Assembly (NCBI RefSeq): GCF_000165425.1 | Contig: NW_001799233.1 | Span: 3,256-67,255 of the forward strand | Reading direction: 5' to 3' | DNA from: Paramecium tetraurelia | Taxonomy: Eukaryota; Ciliophora; Oligohymenophorea; Peniculida; Parameciidae | DNA length: 64,000 bases | Shown: in pieces, positions 48,234-61,312 of the stretch | How positions within the stretch are numbered: position 1 is the first letter of the stretch | Layout: each line of letters begins with the position of its first letter | Position numbers and translations under genes: made by a program | The notes under the pieces: generated by a model | What the model was told of the DNA's origin: nothing | What the model saw: the letters and a program-made list of their open reading frames with translations, nothing else | The model's database searches: none

Positions 48234-49743
48234 TCATCCCTAACTTTAATTTGATACATTTCTTTTATTACTTTCTGCTTCCTTTCTGGGAGTCTGAACG
48301 CTTTAGTATTGTTCCTATTTGACTATGCTTTATCTAGTAAACAAAAAGTATCGATATTTAAAGCATAAAAATAAAGTGATCAAAAAAATTAATATCATAG
48401 CGAGTACTTCTATTTTAAGAGTTTGATTTGATGACTCTTCATAAACAGATTCTAAGTATATTTTTATAAATCACCTTTATAGGATAGATCTTCAAAGAAT
48501 AATATTTTTGGCTGATATTAGGGTTTGTAAATTAGAGTATCTTGAAAATCGAGTTAGTGGACATATTTATAAATGGAATAAAAATGAGTGATATTGATGA
48601 TGAGTCCAATTTCAACTGAGTATCTACCAAATAGAGAATTCAAGTTCTCAGTATTAATTGTAATTGTTATGTACTCCTACCCTAAAAGCTGACTTTGAGT
48701 TAGGTTTTATTATATCAATGTTGTTTTGGATAGTCGTAGATTGGTCCAATTAATATAAGTGATATAGGGCTTTAAAGTAAACTAGAATGAGCTTTTGAGA
48801 TTCTATAAATCAAGAAATAATGGTTAAAAGTCAAACTTATAGAGTTGTTTCTCTTCTTCTTCTGAAAGAGCAAATTGAATGTAAAATTAAGGGTCATTCG
48901 GATCTTTAGGATTAGGAAGAGAAAATTTATACATTTACAATGATAAACCACTAATTCCTCTTGAATAATTGCTCCATATGACTTCGAAGCTTTCTTCTGA
49001 CGAATACACTGAAGGATGGAGCAATTATAAATCATAGTTCCTACAAACTGCTCTCACATTCTACATTCAAACTAGATAATTACTTCAACAGATGTATCAT
49101 TTTACAATTCAAAACAAGGAGGATTTCCATCTATCTTTTGGTTGTAATAATCTTTATCAATTACACTCTAACAATCTTTGTAGGGTTAATCTATTTCACA
49201 AATTATTCGGTTCCATTTCAAACATTAAATGTCATAAAAGTCAGGTGGGCATAAACATCCATATGACAATCTATATCTTATATCGCAGAGATCTTTTTTG
49301 GTTTCTAAATCATATTATTTTTTGGTAACTCTTTATTAAGAACAATAAAATTATGTGACATTCAATAAAATCTATTGTCCAAAACCACAATAAATTGAAC
49401 TTAAAGGCCCTTATTTATAATACTCATCAACAGTCGTATTAAAGATTGGTCCTGTATTTGCTGGATCTTCTTGTAAAATTCGCATTCTTTATTCTAGTTC
49501 TTAAACAAAAGGTATTTATTGAATTTGATCTGTATAATATTCATTTTCATTCTCATCCTCATCTTCATTAAAATCTGAAAAGTCAATCATCTAAGATTTA
49601 AAACCAAAGTTTGAATCCATCATATTTTTTGGTGTCTATGTTATAAAATATTAGGCTTTATATCTAAGGTCTTCATATAGTTTGCTGATATCTTTAAGTA
49701 AAGTAGCATTAATAGTATTGAGTATCAAATATAATAATACCAT
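48234..49743 (-). CDS. type I membrane protein, 487 aa, unknown family
   Basis: A short signal peptide (MVLLYLILNTINA), an acidic region (FSDFNEDEDENENEYY), a Cys-containing ectodomain (SYGCLCPPDFYD; CEIDQPYKDC), one C-terminal transmembrane helix (VLAMILIFLITLFLCF) and a basic cytoplasmic tail. Two 23-nt introns are needed; each removes a TGA and links segments of consistent composition. It sits 35 bases from the NPC1-like gene and 16 bases from the FHA-BRCT gene, all on the minus strand. It may be a surface or lysosomal protein; the family is not recognised. Confidence 0.8.
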
Positions 49744-49759
49744 ATATTTTATAAATTTA

Positions 49760-51343
49760 TCAAAGGAGATTTTTATATTTCAATGCACTCTTGAATAAGC
49801 ATTCAATAGGACTTTGTTAGTATTAGTCATACCCTACAATCTTAGTTTGATCTTTAGGTATAAGCATATAAATCTATGCTTCTCCATCGTCATCATGTAT
49901 TTAATGTACAAACTTCCCACCTAAGGATTCTACCAAATATTCTAATTCGAAATGTTCAATATGGTAGTTCATTCTCTTCGGAACAAATATTATCACTCCT
50001 TCTAAAGGTAGTATTTTAGCTTCCTTACTAGAATATTACACTAAATGTTTACCATTTTAAGAGTCTTTTTTAATATTGCTTAAAATCAAAATTGTATTCT
50101 TTGCAAAACTCATTAGAAAACTTGACTTGATACTAGTTGTGATCAAGAATCTCATACTAATTTATAGATCTGGTTAACCAATCTCTAGAAATGATAGGGA
50201 TTCCTTTAGCCAAAGCAATCAATAATTTAATTGATCTCAATGAGACATTGTCTTCCATAATTAACATATTAAAATTGTAATCTTCTAAACATACTTGAAT
50301 ATTCTAAATTAATAAAAACTATTATTCTTCTCTGCTTGGGTGAAATCCTGAAAAAGCTATATAGAACTTCCATCTGCTGCACTTTCTTTGACTCATCCTA
50401 TTACTTTCTTTTTTTATTTCTTTTGACAATTTATGATGACTCTTCTTTTTAGGAGAACTTTCCCTATCTTTTCGTTATGGCATAATTAAGTAATCTAAAG
50501 TGGATTATTTCTTTTTCTATTTTGTCTTATTTGCTCCACTTTTTTTATCCTTTGAGTTCTTGTTAAAATCAGGAGTTCCACGAGATAACATTTCAGTTTA
50601 TTACTCATAATCACTGAATTAAAACAAATCAGATCTTTAATTACTTTCATTCTTCTTTTTCAATTCGTCATTATCCCTCTAATCCTTATGTTTTGATGCA
50701 TTGTTTTCTTGTTGCTAATTAAAAGAAACAGAGTTGATATCTTCATCTTATTTTAAATCAACATTAACTTATTCTTGTTCATGATTAGAATGTAAAAATT
50801 GCAATTCATTTGAAGGTGATGTGTATAAACTCTCGACTACTTTTACCTCTATGGTAGATAGTCGTTCTTGTAAATTGAATTCTTTGGGTTCCGGTTATGG
50901 TTCCTTTTATATTTCCTTTTAAGGCTACTATTTGACTTGAGAGGGATTCTACGTTCCATCAAGCACTTAAACTTTAGCTTCTATAGTTTACCCTAATCGA
51001 ATTAAAAAATCCGCGGATTCAATATTTAAACTAATTTAACGAATCATTGTACCTAAGAACGGAATTCTTAGCCAATTATTCAAATTCTCCATCTGCATTC
51101 TTATAAAAGACTGGACCATCCAAAACTATAAGTTCTATCTCATCTTCATTCACAACAACACAACAATGGTTATTCACAATTTATTTATTATTTATACAAA
51201 CCTCATGTTCCTGTGTATTTCCAACCATGTTCGCTCCAATTTATAAATTGAACTTAATTGGAAGGGCTAATGCTTTAAATCATAAGAGTACCACTTTTAT
51301 AAGGTAATATAACGAACTTGACTATTTTCTAAGTAAAAAACAT
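49760..51343 (-). CDS. FHA and tandem BRCT protein (MDC1/DNA-damage-like), 505 aa
   Basis: The N-terminus reads as an FHA phosphopeptide-binding domain (FNLQIGANMVGNTQEHEVCINN, split by an intron; IVNNHCCVVV). A Ser/Glu/Lys-rich middle follows. The C-terminus has a BRCT pair: KFYIAFSGFHPSREEQ with LIMEDNVSLRSIKLLIAL and IPIISRDWLTRSI, then LEGVIIFVPKRM with LVESLGGKFVHQI. FHA plus tandem BRCT is the layout of MDC1-type checkpoint mediators. Introns of 19, 22 and 25 nt are required; the 19-nt one near the start is essential to open the FHA domain. Nuclear function is inferred. Confidence 0.82.
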
Positions 51344-51386
51344 AATAAAAATAATGATATAAATTCACTGATTAAACATATAATTA

Positions 51387-53731
51387 TCAAAGAAATTCAT
51401 GAATTGATTAGAGATAACCCTTTAAGCCTCTTAAAATTTCCACCTTGTAATGAACATTATTATGGATTTCTGATATGTATGCTTGCTTCAAATCATTGCT
51501 TTCCTTGTACTTTTTTAAGATAATAATGGCCTCCAATAGAATCATAACCTAATTGATAAGAATTTCTTTGCGTTCTCTATTTATGTGTAACTATAATAAT
51601 AGATAATCTCTACCGCAAATCTTCTTGAGAATGATATTTAGGTATCTAATTCTTTAATGTCTTAGGCTAATTCCTAAGAGTAGGAATTAAGATAATGCTA
51701 CAATAATTATATACAAAACTGCATCACAAATACTTCATAATCAACTGAAACCGGTATAGTGATATACACATCCTTTTCTTAGACTTTATAAAGCATTAGA
51801 TACAATCTCAAATACATAATCAAGTCCATATTGAGTTTTTTCTTTTTGATTCTGAACTCCTTTGTAATTGATGAGACAGGAATTTCATATCCATTAAATT
51901 TGATCTTACCCGTGTCCCATTCCTTAGAACTAATCAACTTATTAATAGTAATAGTGTCAAAGATCTACTTCTAACTTTACATCTTTTCTTTACTAATTTC
52001 TGTATTGAGCCATAACTTTATTAGAAACAAATTCTTACTCTAAAATTAAAGGAACTGTATTTATTTTCAGGTAAAGTAAATCCATACCAGCTGAGTAAGA
52101 ATCTATTGGTTCTTCTTCCATAAGACACAGTAACTTATTCATATTGCTTTATTGGTTCTGTAGTTGTTATACAAAAATAAGCCTCTTAATCATTCTCCTC
52201 AAGCCAATCCCAGTTAGACTCTTCACTGTCATCACTCTCATTCTCTTTATCCTACTATTCTTATTATTCCATCATTTATTGCTGATTCTATTTCAAAGTT
52301 TAGATCTATTATGTAGGCAAGCCTTAGATGGTTAATTAGTTTTTCTTTTCTAGGATAAGAAAAAACAATAATACCATTATTTAGACTGATTGTCACAATA
52401 TTCTCACTATCTGTTTTATATCCTCCTTCGTTTTATTGATTATTTAGCTCTTAATTTTATTACTAAATTGTAATTTCTTATATATTTATCCCTTACTTTT
52501 AATTCTTCTATTGTTTTTCTTCTTTTAATTTAATTTTCCATTCTATTAACTCTTTTTGTCTCACCGATTCTAATTGCTAGTTTCTGGCTAGTTCAAGGTC
52601 CTCATCAGAATCATTGTCTTCACTATCTGAGGATGTAACGAATCCCAAATCCCAAAGGTTGACCTCTGGTTTTTGTATCATTTTCTCATAATTGATCCAA
52701 TTAATCATAGATCTTTTAACTTCATTTGACAGATTTTCCAAATTATCTATATCTTTTAATTGATTTTCTGTTAGATACTGCTAGTGTTATAAAATAAAGG
52801 TCTTCTTTTAATCTTCAAATTATTTGATCTTAGATTCGTCTTATTGTATCTTAAGAGCACTTAAATTAATTTTATTCCCTTTTATTTTATAATACTCCTA
52901 CACCAATCTTATAAATGAATCTTCCATATTTTGTAGATCATCAATATCACTGTTAGAATCTTGGTTATTTCTCCTATTATTTTTAGCTTGAAGTCTTTCT
53001 TATTCTAGCTTCTCAACTTTGGAGTGAACAAAGTAATGAGTACAAGCTTTATTGGAATGATTGAGAAAATCAGCAATAGGAATCATGCTGGTGGATTTCA
53101 AAGACCAACCAAAGGATCTACTCATAACACTTTAAGCAGCCCAATAAAAATCTTGTTTATCAGTCGGTCTTACTTCTCCAAAGATTTGGATAAATTCATT
53201 AAATATATCTTATGCATAATTCCATAAGACTTTTAAATCCTCGCTTACAATAGCAAATTCATCAAGTACTATTGGATCTTCAATTTAGCTAAGTTCTTCT
53301 TTGGTCCAATCTATTAGGGTATTATTGGTTTGTATGGCTTGTATGTATGGATAAAAAAATGATTGTTCCCCCTTTTTCTTCTCATTGAACAAATAAAAAA
53401 CTAGACTCCTGATGTAAATTGTTACTTAGGATATTGAATTCAGCATCGGAGGTCTAATTTTCATCGAATAGCTCAGGATGCTTATCGTAGACAATGGATA
53501 ATGAACTCAACTTGCATTTTTCTTGGGATATGATCAAAGTTTAAGGGACACAGATGATTGCCTTAAAGTTATAAAATAGTAAAATACTGTATTGGCAGGA
53601 ATATCTTATGTTGCAACAACGCCAGTGAGTTCTCCAAAGGCTGCTGGGAGATCTACATCTTTAATGATCACACCATTATCTAATCCCCACTTTAAGAGAT
53701 TTTAATATTTTGGATTTAGCTTTAAATCATG
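51387..53731 (-). CDS. SET-domain lysine methyltransferase (LSMT/SETD-like), 740 aa
   Basis: The N-terminal SET part (LLKWGLDNGVIIKDVDLP; ELTGVVATQDIPANT) leads to IPIADFLNHSN (the Asn-His of the S-adenosylmethionine site, about 207-208). A large charged insert of about 280 residues follows, and then EPIKQYEQVTVSYGRRTNRF and FLLSWYGF complete the domain. The C-terminal helical region (SFSRRFALHINRERKEIL) is the substrate-binding domain of Rubisco-methyltransferase-like enzymes. It transfers methyl to lysine of an unknown protein. Introns are 26, 25, 25, 23 and 23 nt. The big insert inside the catalytic domain is typical of SETD3/6-like members but unusually long. Confidence 0.88.
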
Positions 53732-53796
53732 AGTTTTCTTTTGGTCGAATTGCATATGAGAAAATAAAATAAATTATTATGTAAATAAAAAAAGAG

Positions 53797-55224
53797 TCAG
53801 TCACGATTTAAATTCAACAACTTATTAAGAGGTGAATGGGTTTTAGTCGCTTCAACTAAGAATTAATAGTAGGAGTGCCAATCAAAATGAGATTGATTAT
53901 TCTTTTTAACCTACTTCAAAAACTCAACCTTCAATTGTTGAATCAAACTATTGACACTCTAGATACTCTTGAAATCCTTCATCTTCTTCATCTGCTACTT
54001 GAAGGTATCTCTCAATAGTTTATCGATATAGATGATGGGTATCAACCCACATTACTACTCATCGTAATTGTCAAAGACTTTCTTCATTAACACCTATGGA
54101 GTTTATCTTCTTTGCATAGATTCTTCAGAACATAAGTATTGCATCCATTCGCATCTCTCAATAATGTTATTATGGTTGGTATCAATGATTGACATTTCTT
54201 GATTGATTCTAAAATAATCTGGTTCTTCATCTTCATATAACCAAATAAGTAATTTGAGATCCTTAATATTGATAATGGACAATTGATTGACATCAGTTAT
54301 TGAATACACATTCCATGCTCTGATGATATCCAAATAATCACTCCTCTTAACCGAGATATTTTAGAGGAGATGTTAATTTTTCTTATGATCAGCCTTCCAA
54401 GCCCAGAGATCTTTTTGTTATTGTGAACTCTCTTCCTATCCAATACTTTTAGATCTCAATGTATATTCTATGATCATATAAAAAAGAGTGTCAATTGATA
54501 ATTCATCAATTCCCTTATAAATTTGATATAAATTCTATTGCAATTTAATGGCTGGCACTTAAGGAGCCTTACATTCTCTTAACCATTTATTAAACTATTA
54601 CTCAGATTCATCCATCGCATTTACCATTCGTTTTAAAGCATATTAATAAGTTTAGGTTCCAGAATACTATAACATAAACTCTTGCAATTCGTCATATTAA
54701 ATAGTCCATTCATAGAACTCATCAAAATCAACATGTTTATTTTTATCTTCATCCATCATCTAAAAACAGACATAACCCAATTTCTCTAACATACTTACAG
54801 ATGGAATCACCAGTCCAGCTATTTTACACATGGCTCGAACTGCACATTACAATGTACTTACCATCTCTTACTCTTCTAATGTGTTTGACAAATCAAAATC
54901 AAATAATCTAAAAACAAACATACATTTAGTTTCGAAACTCTCTCCACTAAATATTGCAAAAGCAGCCAGTGCTTCAAAAGTATGCACTGATAATTTGCCA
55001 TCCTCTCCAGTCTAATCAGCCAATCTACGAAAGAGATCGATGCAATTATCAGTTAATGTTGCGAAAATATCATCGAATTACTCCTAATTCAAATAGCAAC
55101 TCTATGGGTAGTATTTGTCTATTGTATCAACACAATCAAAAAGTTCTCTCATTGTTATACTCTTTAATTTAACTATGAGGGATGGATCAAATTAAGTTGC
55201 ATGTTTCTGAAATATTTACCCCAT
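53797..55224 (-). CDS. EF-hand protein with possible N-myristoylation, 475 aa
   Basis: An intronless frame of 476 codons. MGQIFQKHATQ at the start fits Gly2 myristoylation. Degenerate and better EF-hand segments follow: RLFDFDLSNTLEEQEMV, QMMDEDKNKHVDFDEFYEW (loop DEDKNKHVDFDE), and IDTNHNNIIERCEWMQ. The sequence between is helical. It is larger than calcineurin-B or neuronal calcium sensors but similar in style to other ciliate EF-hand cortical proteins. A calcium-responsive cortical role is inferred. Confidence 0.85.
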
Positions 55225-55254
55225 TGTTTAGTATATATATATATAATAATGTAA

Positions 55255-56088
55255 TCAATTTTTATATAATTTATCGTCCTCCCATTCTCCATTAACTTCG
55301 TATCCATCATATCTGATTAAAGTACCAATACCATTTCTTTTCCCATTTATGAACTACATTTTAACTAAGAGAATTACATATCCCTCATAATAACTTCCAT
55401 CTGGGTATGTGTACACTCCATATCCATTTATATCATTATTTTGGAATTAACCCTTGTAAGTGCTACCGTCTCCCCAAAACATCTTCCCATCTCCATCCAT
55501 CTTATTATATTTGAATTATCCTTCATATCTAAATTTTATTAAAAAAGGTCATACTTCGATCCATTACTTGACAAGTACACTCCTTCTCCATCTCTCATCC
55601 CTGTATTAAAATTCCCACAATAAATGGAGCCATTCTTGAAATATTCCTCTCCGTAACCATGCTTCTCGTTATTTTCCCATTCTCCCTTATAAACTGAAGA
55701 CTTATGATTAACATATTCACCATATCCCTGAAATCTGTTATTTAGAATATTTCCAGAGTAACTAAACAGAATAACTTAAATATTTACTATTCATCCTGAC
55801 TATACTGTAGCTTGCACATTCCATTTGCTTTTCCATTAATCCAATTACTTAAATATTAACCTCTATAAATTACCCTTCCAAAACTGATCCATTTGGGTAG
55901 ATCAGAATACCAAACCCATGTGGCTCATTATTTTCCATCTCGCCAATATAAACCAAACCGTCTTCTAGAACCATCGCATTCGTTAAATTTTCCTTCTTCA
56001 ATATTGCTTCTTAACACTTTGTGAGTTTCTCACTTAGATCTACAGAATCTGAGTTTGTGGTACTGTTCTCAGAGCATATAGTGTGCAT
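55255..56088 (-). CDS. MORN-repeat protein, 243 aa
   Basis: About eight MORN repeats (VYIGEMENNEPHGFGILIY; VYKGEWENNEKHGYGEEYF; TYKGQFQNNDINGYGVYTY) fill the protein after a 60-residue Ser/Thr-rich head. Introns of 26, 26, 26 and 24 nt are inferred; three of them each restore a repeat that would otherwise break, and the 24-nt one keeps the frame either way. The spliced product is 244 codons. It is divergent from another MORN gene 396 bases away, so the pair may be an old inverted duplication. Confidence 0.87.
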
Positions 56089-56484
56089 ATGAATAAATAA
56101 ATCTAAAATTATTCGAAATCTCTCTATTTTTGATGGTGATAAATCATAAATTTTAAATCATACTAAGTGTTTATAATTAGAATTATGAATTAAAATCCGA
56201 TTTTTGAATAATTCGATTCTGTAACACTCATAATTTTTACTCTACAAGTGTGTAATTTACAATATTAAATAATAGCGACATATGATCGCTTTTAATAGTC
56301 TAATAGACTTGAAATTATAGGAAAAACTCAGACTCATTAGAGATCGATTTCCAAATTAAGTTTTTGTCAACGCCTTAAAGTTGAGAAAATTTGTTTTATA
56401 AATTAGGAGTCGTTTATTTTAGATTGTGATTTCTCTGAATCAATAATACTTGTAGAATGATTTTATTTCGTAATATTGATTATA
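56089..56484. other. intergenic between two divergent MORN genes
   Basis: This is AT-rich, likely containing both upstream regions. No ORF, RNA gene or repeat is seen. Confidence 0.5.
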
Positions 56485-57868
56485 ATGAATTATTAAACAG
56501 TTTGGGAGTAAATTAAGGTTTATGAACCCCATTGTCAAGATTTCCATTTCCTTGATCTCCAAAGGGTTAATGCTAAATTAACAATCACTAACAATTATAT
56601 TTATTATGGGTAATTTGAAAACAATCAAAGACATGGAAAAGGTTATTTCAAGATCTCTATGACATAGGCATACTTTTATAATAAAACGGACGCAAATACG
56701 AAGGCTAATGGCAACATGATTAGAAGCAAGGTTATGGATGGGAATTTTTGGCCAATGGATCTCAATATGAGGGCAATTATGTAACCGGAAAACCTCACGG
56801 GCAAGGCAAATTCATTTGGGCCAATGGAGAAGTGTATGAAGGTCAATGGAACCAAGGGGTAAAAGAGGGTTAAGGTACTAAAGTTCAATTATTCTATCAA
56901 AAGGCACATGGCATGGATTGAACGGAGAACAATATTAAGGGGAATGGAGCAATAACATAGCTTTTGGGTATGGCGAACATATTCAAAGTAATGGAGATCG
57001 GTATGTTGGACATATCAAAGGCTGGCTTAAAAATGGAGAAGGTTAAGAATACTTTAGCAATGGAGACATGTATTAAGGGAACTATCTAAATGGCAAACCG
57101 CATGGATATGGAGAATACTATTGGAGTAATGGAGCGGTATTTTAAGGTTATTTTAAAGATGGATTGAGGTATGGAAAAGGAATTTGGAAAAGAAGACTAG
57201 ATTCCCCAACGGATCAATATCAAGGGGAATATGATGAAGATAAGAAAAATGGATATGGAATATATAAATGGTCTAATGGCAATGAGTATCGGGGAGCCTT
57301 CATCAATGATTACAAACATGGATATGGAGAAATGCATTATGTTGATGGCATGGTACTAAAGGGAAATTGGGAATAAGGGAAATTAGTGAGCGAAATTAAA
57401 TCAAATTCCCCTAAAAAAACATAGTCATCACTCAATAATCACATGAAAATAATCGATAACACTCATTGCTTCAATAAAAGTTGTCGAAATAAGAATAAAT
57501 ATATTGAGATTCAATTCGATAATAATAATTAAGTCTAGAACAATGGTTACAATGACTCTGAAAATGACAGGCTCAGTAATTCAAACTTAGATGGAGAAAA
57601 TAGTAATAAAAATGTGTATAAACAAAATAATCCATCAACTTCTTAAACACATAGAACCACAAAAACGATTCGAATAAGGTAGTATTAAAAGGATAAATCC
57701 TTAAGTATGAGTCAATAGAATTAATATTATGGATCATCAAGTCCCAACAGAGATATTTCAGAGAAGAATGTAAAACAAAAAACCTAAACTAAATTCTGCA
57801 TCAGGACTTCAGATAATTACTACCTACAGATAAGAAGACCCAAAATACACTCCTAATACTGCAATTGA
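56485..57868 (+). CDS. MORN-repeat protein with basic tail, 442 aa
   Basis: Roughly eleven MORN repeats from about residue 45 to 310 (YEGQWQHDQKQGYGWEFL; YEGNYVTGKPHGQGKFIW; YRGAFINDYKHGYGEMHY), then an Asn/Ser/Lys-rich tail. Introns of 26 and 29 nt are required and both fall inside repeats. The frame is 443 codons. It is longer than the divergent MORN neighbour and has no lipidation motif. Confidence 0.88.
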
Positions 57869-57932
57869 TTACACTTACTATTCATTTTTATATACATACA
57901 CTTAAAAAGTCCAAAATAATAAATAAAAATAT

Positions 57933-58739
57933 ATGGATATGTAGTTGTTAAGAGTTTATCTTCTCCGACATGGACATTCAATGTATCAGAGTCTAAAAAT
58001 CGTATCAGGCTAGAATGAATTGGGTTTGAGTGGATTAGGTGTAGTGTAATCAAAGAGAGTTGGTAATCTATTACAATCTGTAAAATTTGATTAAGTCTAC
58101 ACTAGTGATTATAAGAGATATAATAGTTAATAGCTTAAAGATGTATAGAATCTTATTCTCATATTGAAAGCCAGCTCAAATTAAAACCAAGAGTCATCAC
58201 ATATACCACATTATAAAGGGAAGTCGATTAAGGCGATGAAACGTTAAAGTCTTACTAGGAAGTCTATGTCTTAGTCAAACCAAAACAACCTTCAAGTCTA
58301 AATCTAGAAATCTAAGAAAGAGTGGAAGCCTTTCTCGACCAACTTATTAGAGATTAAATATACAAAAAATCTTATAAATTTGTAATTAACTATATAATAT
58401 TAGTTCTCATAGAGTGATTCATTGCATCTTAATCATAATTTTGATACGAATAACTTATATAACCCCTCTGTTTAATAGTTCAGCTCTTATTCTAAAGGAT
58501 CAGGGATGATTAATATTTTAGTTTTGAGTCATGCTGGATTGATAGCAGAAACTCTGAAATATCTCTATCAAAGAAATAATTCTCATTAAACTAATTCTTA
58601 ATACCCATACATCTATGCTAGAAATGCAGCTATATTTTAATTAGATTTCAAAATAAATAATCAAAAAAATTGGAATTGCAATGTGGCATTGATGAATTCT
58701 AAAAGAAAAATAAATACTACTTTTGACTCGATCATTTGA
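57933..58739 (+). CDS. histidine phosphatase (phosphoglycerate-mutase-like), 268 aa
   Basis: The catalytic motif LLRHGHSMYQS (phospho-His about 13), NELGLSGLGVVQSKRVG, VYTSDYKRYNSQQ (the Tx[DE] arginine region) and the second His in VLSHAGLIAETLKYL place it in the histidine phosphatase superfamily. A low-complexity insert of about 100 residues separates the two halves. The predicted stop is TGA 58737-58739. The same frame then remains open for another 90 codons to 59012, so the 3' end is uncertain. The substrate (phosphoprotein, sugar or lipid phosphate) cannot be told. Confidence 0.8.
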
Positions 58740-59012
58740 ATCTTGAATAATCTAAACAATATTGTAGTCAATATTTAGTATTTGAATAATATAATTTCTG
58801 ATTTTTGTTCATTATTCCATATTTCAATTACTATTTCAAAATACATATTAAATTCTATTTTTGGACATGATCTCAGTCCAATTTAGGAATTTGGTAACTT
58901 AGATCCTAATCTTAATTAAGGGGAAAGAAAATAGAATAAAATTCAGTTTAAGTTAACTATATTTGGAATAGATACAATTATTAATCAAAATGATGTTGTT
59001 AAAATATAATGA
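58740..59012 (+). other. in-frame open extension of the histidine phosphatase
   Basis: Directly after the TGA at 58737 the same frame continues for 90 codons, ending at TGA 59010-59012. The second half is protein-like (GHDLSPIQEFGNLDPN; KLTIFGIDTIINQND). No GT..AG intron of normal size removes the TGA. It may be readthrough, a recent stop mutation, a sequencing error or chance. Confidence 0.35.
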
Positions 59013-59040
59013 AAGAAATTTATTAAATTAGTGATTTTTC

Positions 59041-59760
59041 TCAAGTAAGTATTTTTGATAATTCGAATTCACCAAAAAAATTCAAATTATTAAGTTCTTA
59101 ACTACCATAGACACTCCATGAACCAACGAATTTGTATTCCTCCTTGTTATATTTGCCCTTAAACTATTGTAGTAAATATAAATGGTCACTTCTATCACTT
59201 TTTTCCAACAATTCAGAATCCAGGCTTGTTCTCAGGTGAATTTAAATATCTTGCTCTGAGTTTAAGGATATATGTCCTTCAGCTGACCAAGGGTCACGAT
59301 CTTATTCAAGTTTGATTGAAAGTTCTAGTTTATTATAAGAAGTGAGAAATGACTAGAATCTCAGTATTTTTAGAGTTGAGAAATTCTTAAAATTGAAGCT
59401 GGTTAACTTCCATAAAGAAAATTGCATCTAATCTTACATGCTATTGAGTGTAATGAGGTTGGATTGAAGAGACAAACGTGTTTCCTATAGTAATTTCTAT
59501 TTAATTTCTTTTTTAACTTTATTTCTTCGGCTGACCTCGACGATCGTTCCACATACACATATTAGCAGAAAGAGACAAATTAATAGTACTATTAATACGT
59601 AACCATCACTGTCCTCTGAATTCTGTTCTGACGTAATTGTTTATGTATTTTAAGAGCTCTAATCAACGTCTATTTCTGATAGAAACCTAACTTTTGTAGA
59701 AACTGATTTCTCTTGTTGTTCTTTAGTTCGAACGATTAGTTAAACTAGTTGATGTAACAT
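59041..59760 (-). CDS. single-pass membrane protein, 239 aa
   Basis: An intronless frame of 240 codons. A polar N-terminal part with Ser/Gln-rich sequence comes before one transmembrane helix (YVLIVLLICLFLLICVCGTIV), then a basic stretch (EVSRRNKVKKEIKQ) and a charged C-terminal domain of about 150 residues (WSVYGSQELNN). There is no signal peptide; topology by the positive-inside rule puts the C-terminal part in the cytoplasm. No family was recognised. It is convergent with the histidine phosphatase. Confidence 0.75.
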
Positions 59761-59989
59761 CTTATAAATTAAATCTTTATTATTGCAACACATCATATTT
59801 GTTTTAATGAGCATAATCCATATTATAATAAAACACAGATTCAGATAATATTATCATTTAACATCTATTTAAAAATATTTTAATAAACAAAATTTCGAAT
59901 ATATATAGCAAGAGAAGGAAAGATCGCATCAAGATACACATAATAATTTAATTTGACATTTATACTCTTTTATAACAAATACCCATATT

Positions 59990-61312
59990 TCAACTTAATT
60001 CTTTTTCTACTTCAGCTAAATCTTTGGGCATTTCATCAATTTTAGTGTTGTAATATTTTTCAACTTCTAACAAGAGATTTGCTTCTTGTTGTGCTACCAT
60101 ATTGATGGCAACTCCCTTTCTACCATATCTACCAGCTCTTCCAACTCTAAAATAATATATTAACATAGTTTTACCTATGAATGTATTATTCCTTTAATCT
60201 TGGGAATTCGTAATTGATGACTAATGACAATTATTAAACATCAATTCCTCTACCCATAAGATCTGTTGAAACAAGGATTCTGGCAGCTCCTTTTTTGAAT
60301 TCTTGCATAACCTACTATAGCTACAATGTATATACTTATTCTCTCTCTTTTTGTTCCATCTGACTGTGTATTTTACTTACAGTAAAACCCTCAGCTGTCA
60401 ATTTATCATACAAATCATCAACGGTTTTTTTGGAGTTGCAGAATAAGATTGATTAAGAAACTGTAAGATTCTTATACAATTCAACCAAAACTTTGAATTT
60501 TTAATCCTCTTGTTGGATTGCAATGTAGAATTATCTAATACCCTCCAATGTCAATTATTCTTTCTTAACCAAAATCTTAGCTGTTCCATCTCTCAAAAAC
60601 TATTTACTTAATTCAATAATTTCTTGTGGGAAGGTAGCACTAAATAATGCTAACAAAATTTTAAATGTCAGAAATACCAATTTAAATATCTCCTGGAACC
60701 ATTTTTAGGATTTCTGCGAAGTTATCACTAAAACCTTAGTCTAACATTTAATCAGCCTCATCAACAACAAGCAATCTCATAAATGTGGCATCCAAATATT
60801 TATTTTTCATCATATCAATTAATCTGCCTGGAGTAGCAATGATGATGTGGACTCCTTGTTTGCATTTTTCTCTGGTTTCCTGGGTTGAGGTACCACCAAT
60901 GCAACAGAAAGCTTCTATGTTTAAGTATTGGCCTATTCCCTTAACCACATCATAAATTTGTTTTGCCAATTCTCTAACTGGAGCTAAAATGATGACTTAA
61001 GTCTTCCTTTAGTTTGGGTCGATTCTTTGTAAAGCACCAATAGTGAATGTACCAGTTTTACCAGTTCCTATGAGAAACTTTAATGATAAAAACATACCTG
61101 ATTATGCTTATGCCAAGACATCCTTTCCTAGAATGATTGGTTTGATTGCTTTTTGTTAGATGGCTGATGGTCTTTCGAAACCATATGAAAAGATGCCTCT
61201 TAGTAAATCTTTGCTCAATGTTAAATCTTCAAATGTTTCGACTTGCTTTAAAAATACTTCATTTATTTACCTCTATCCAATTTTCTTGTAAATCTTGTGT
61301 TTGTTGATCCAT
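59990..61312 (-). CDS. EIF4A: eIF4A-type DEAD-box RNA helicase, 396 aa
   Basis: This ATP-dependent helicase unwinds mRNA 5' leaders for translation initiation. All motifs are present: [10 protein letters not shown] (Q motif), AQSGTGKT (I, interrupted by a 30-nt intron at 61068-61097), PVRELANQI (Ia), GG, ATPGRL (Ib), VDEAD (II), FSAT (III), [13 protein letters not shown] (IV), [11 protein letters not shown] (V) and [10 protein letters not shown] (VI). Motif V reads GRGIDV and the tail EMPKDLAEV fits eIF4A. eIF4A-III is close enough that it cannot be fully excluded. Five introns (25, 30, 28, 21 and 28 nt) give 397 codons. Confidence 0.93.

Noticed and set aside
53731-53756. Upstream ATG at 53756 as start of the SET-domain gene
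   Set aside because: It is out of frame by one base because of a five-T run; the ATG at 53731 is in frame and gives a whole number of codons.
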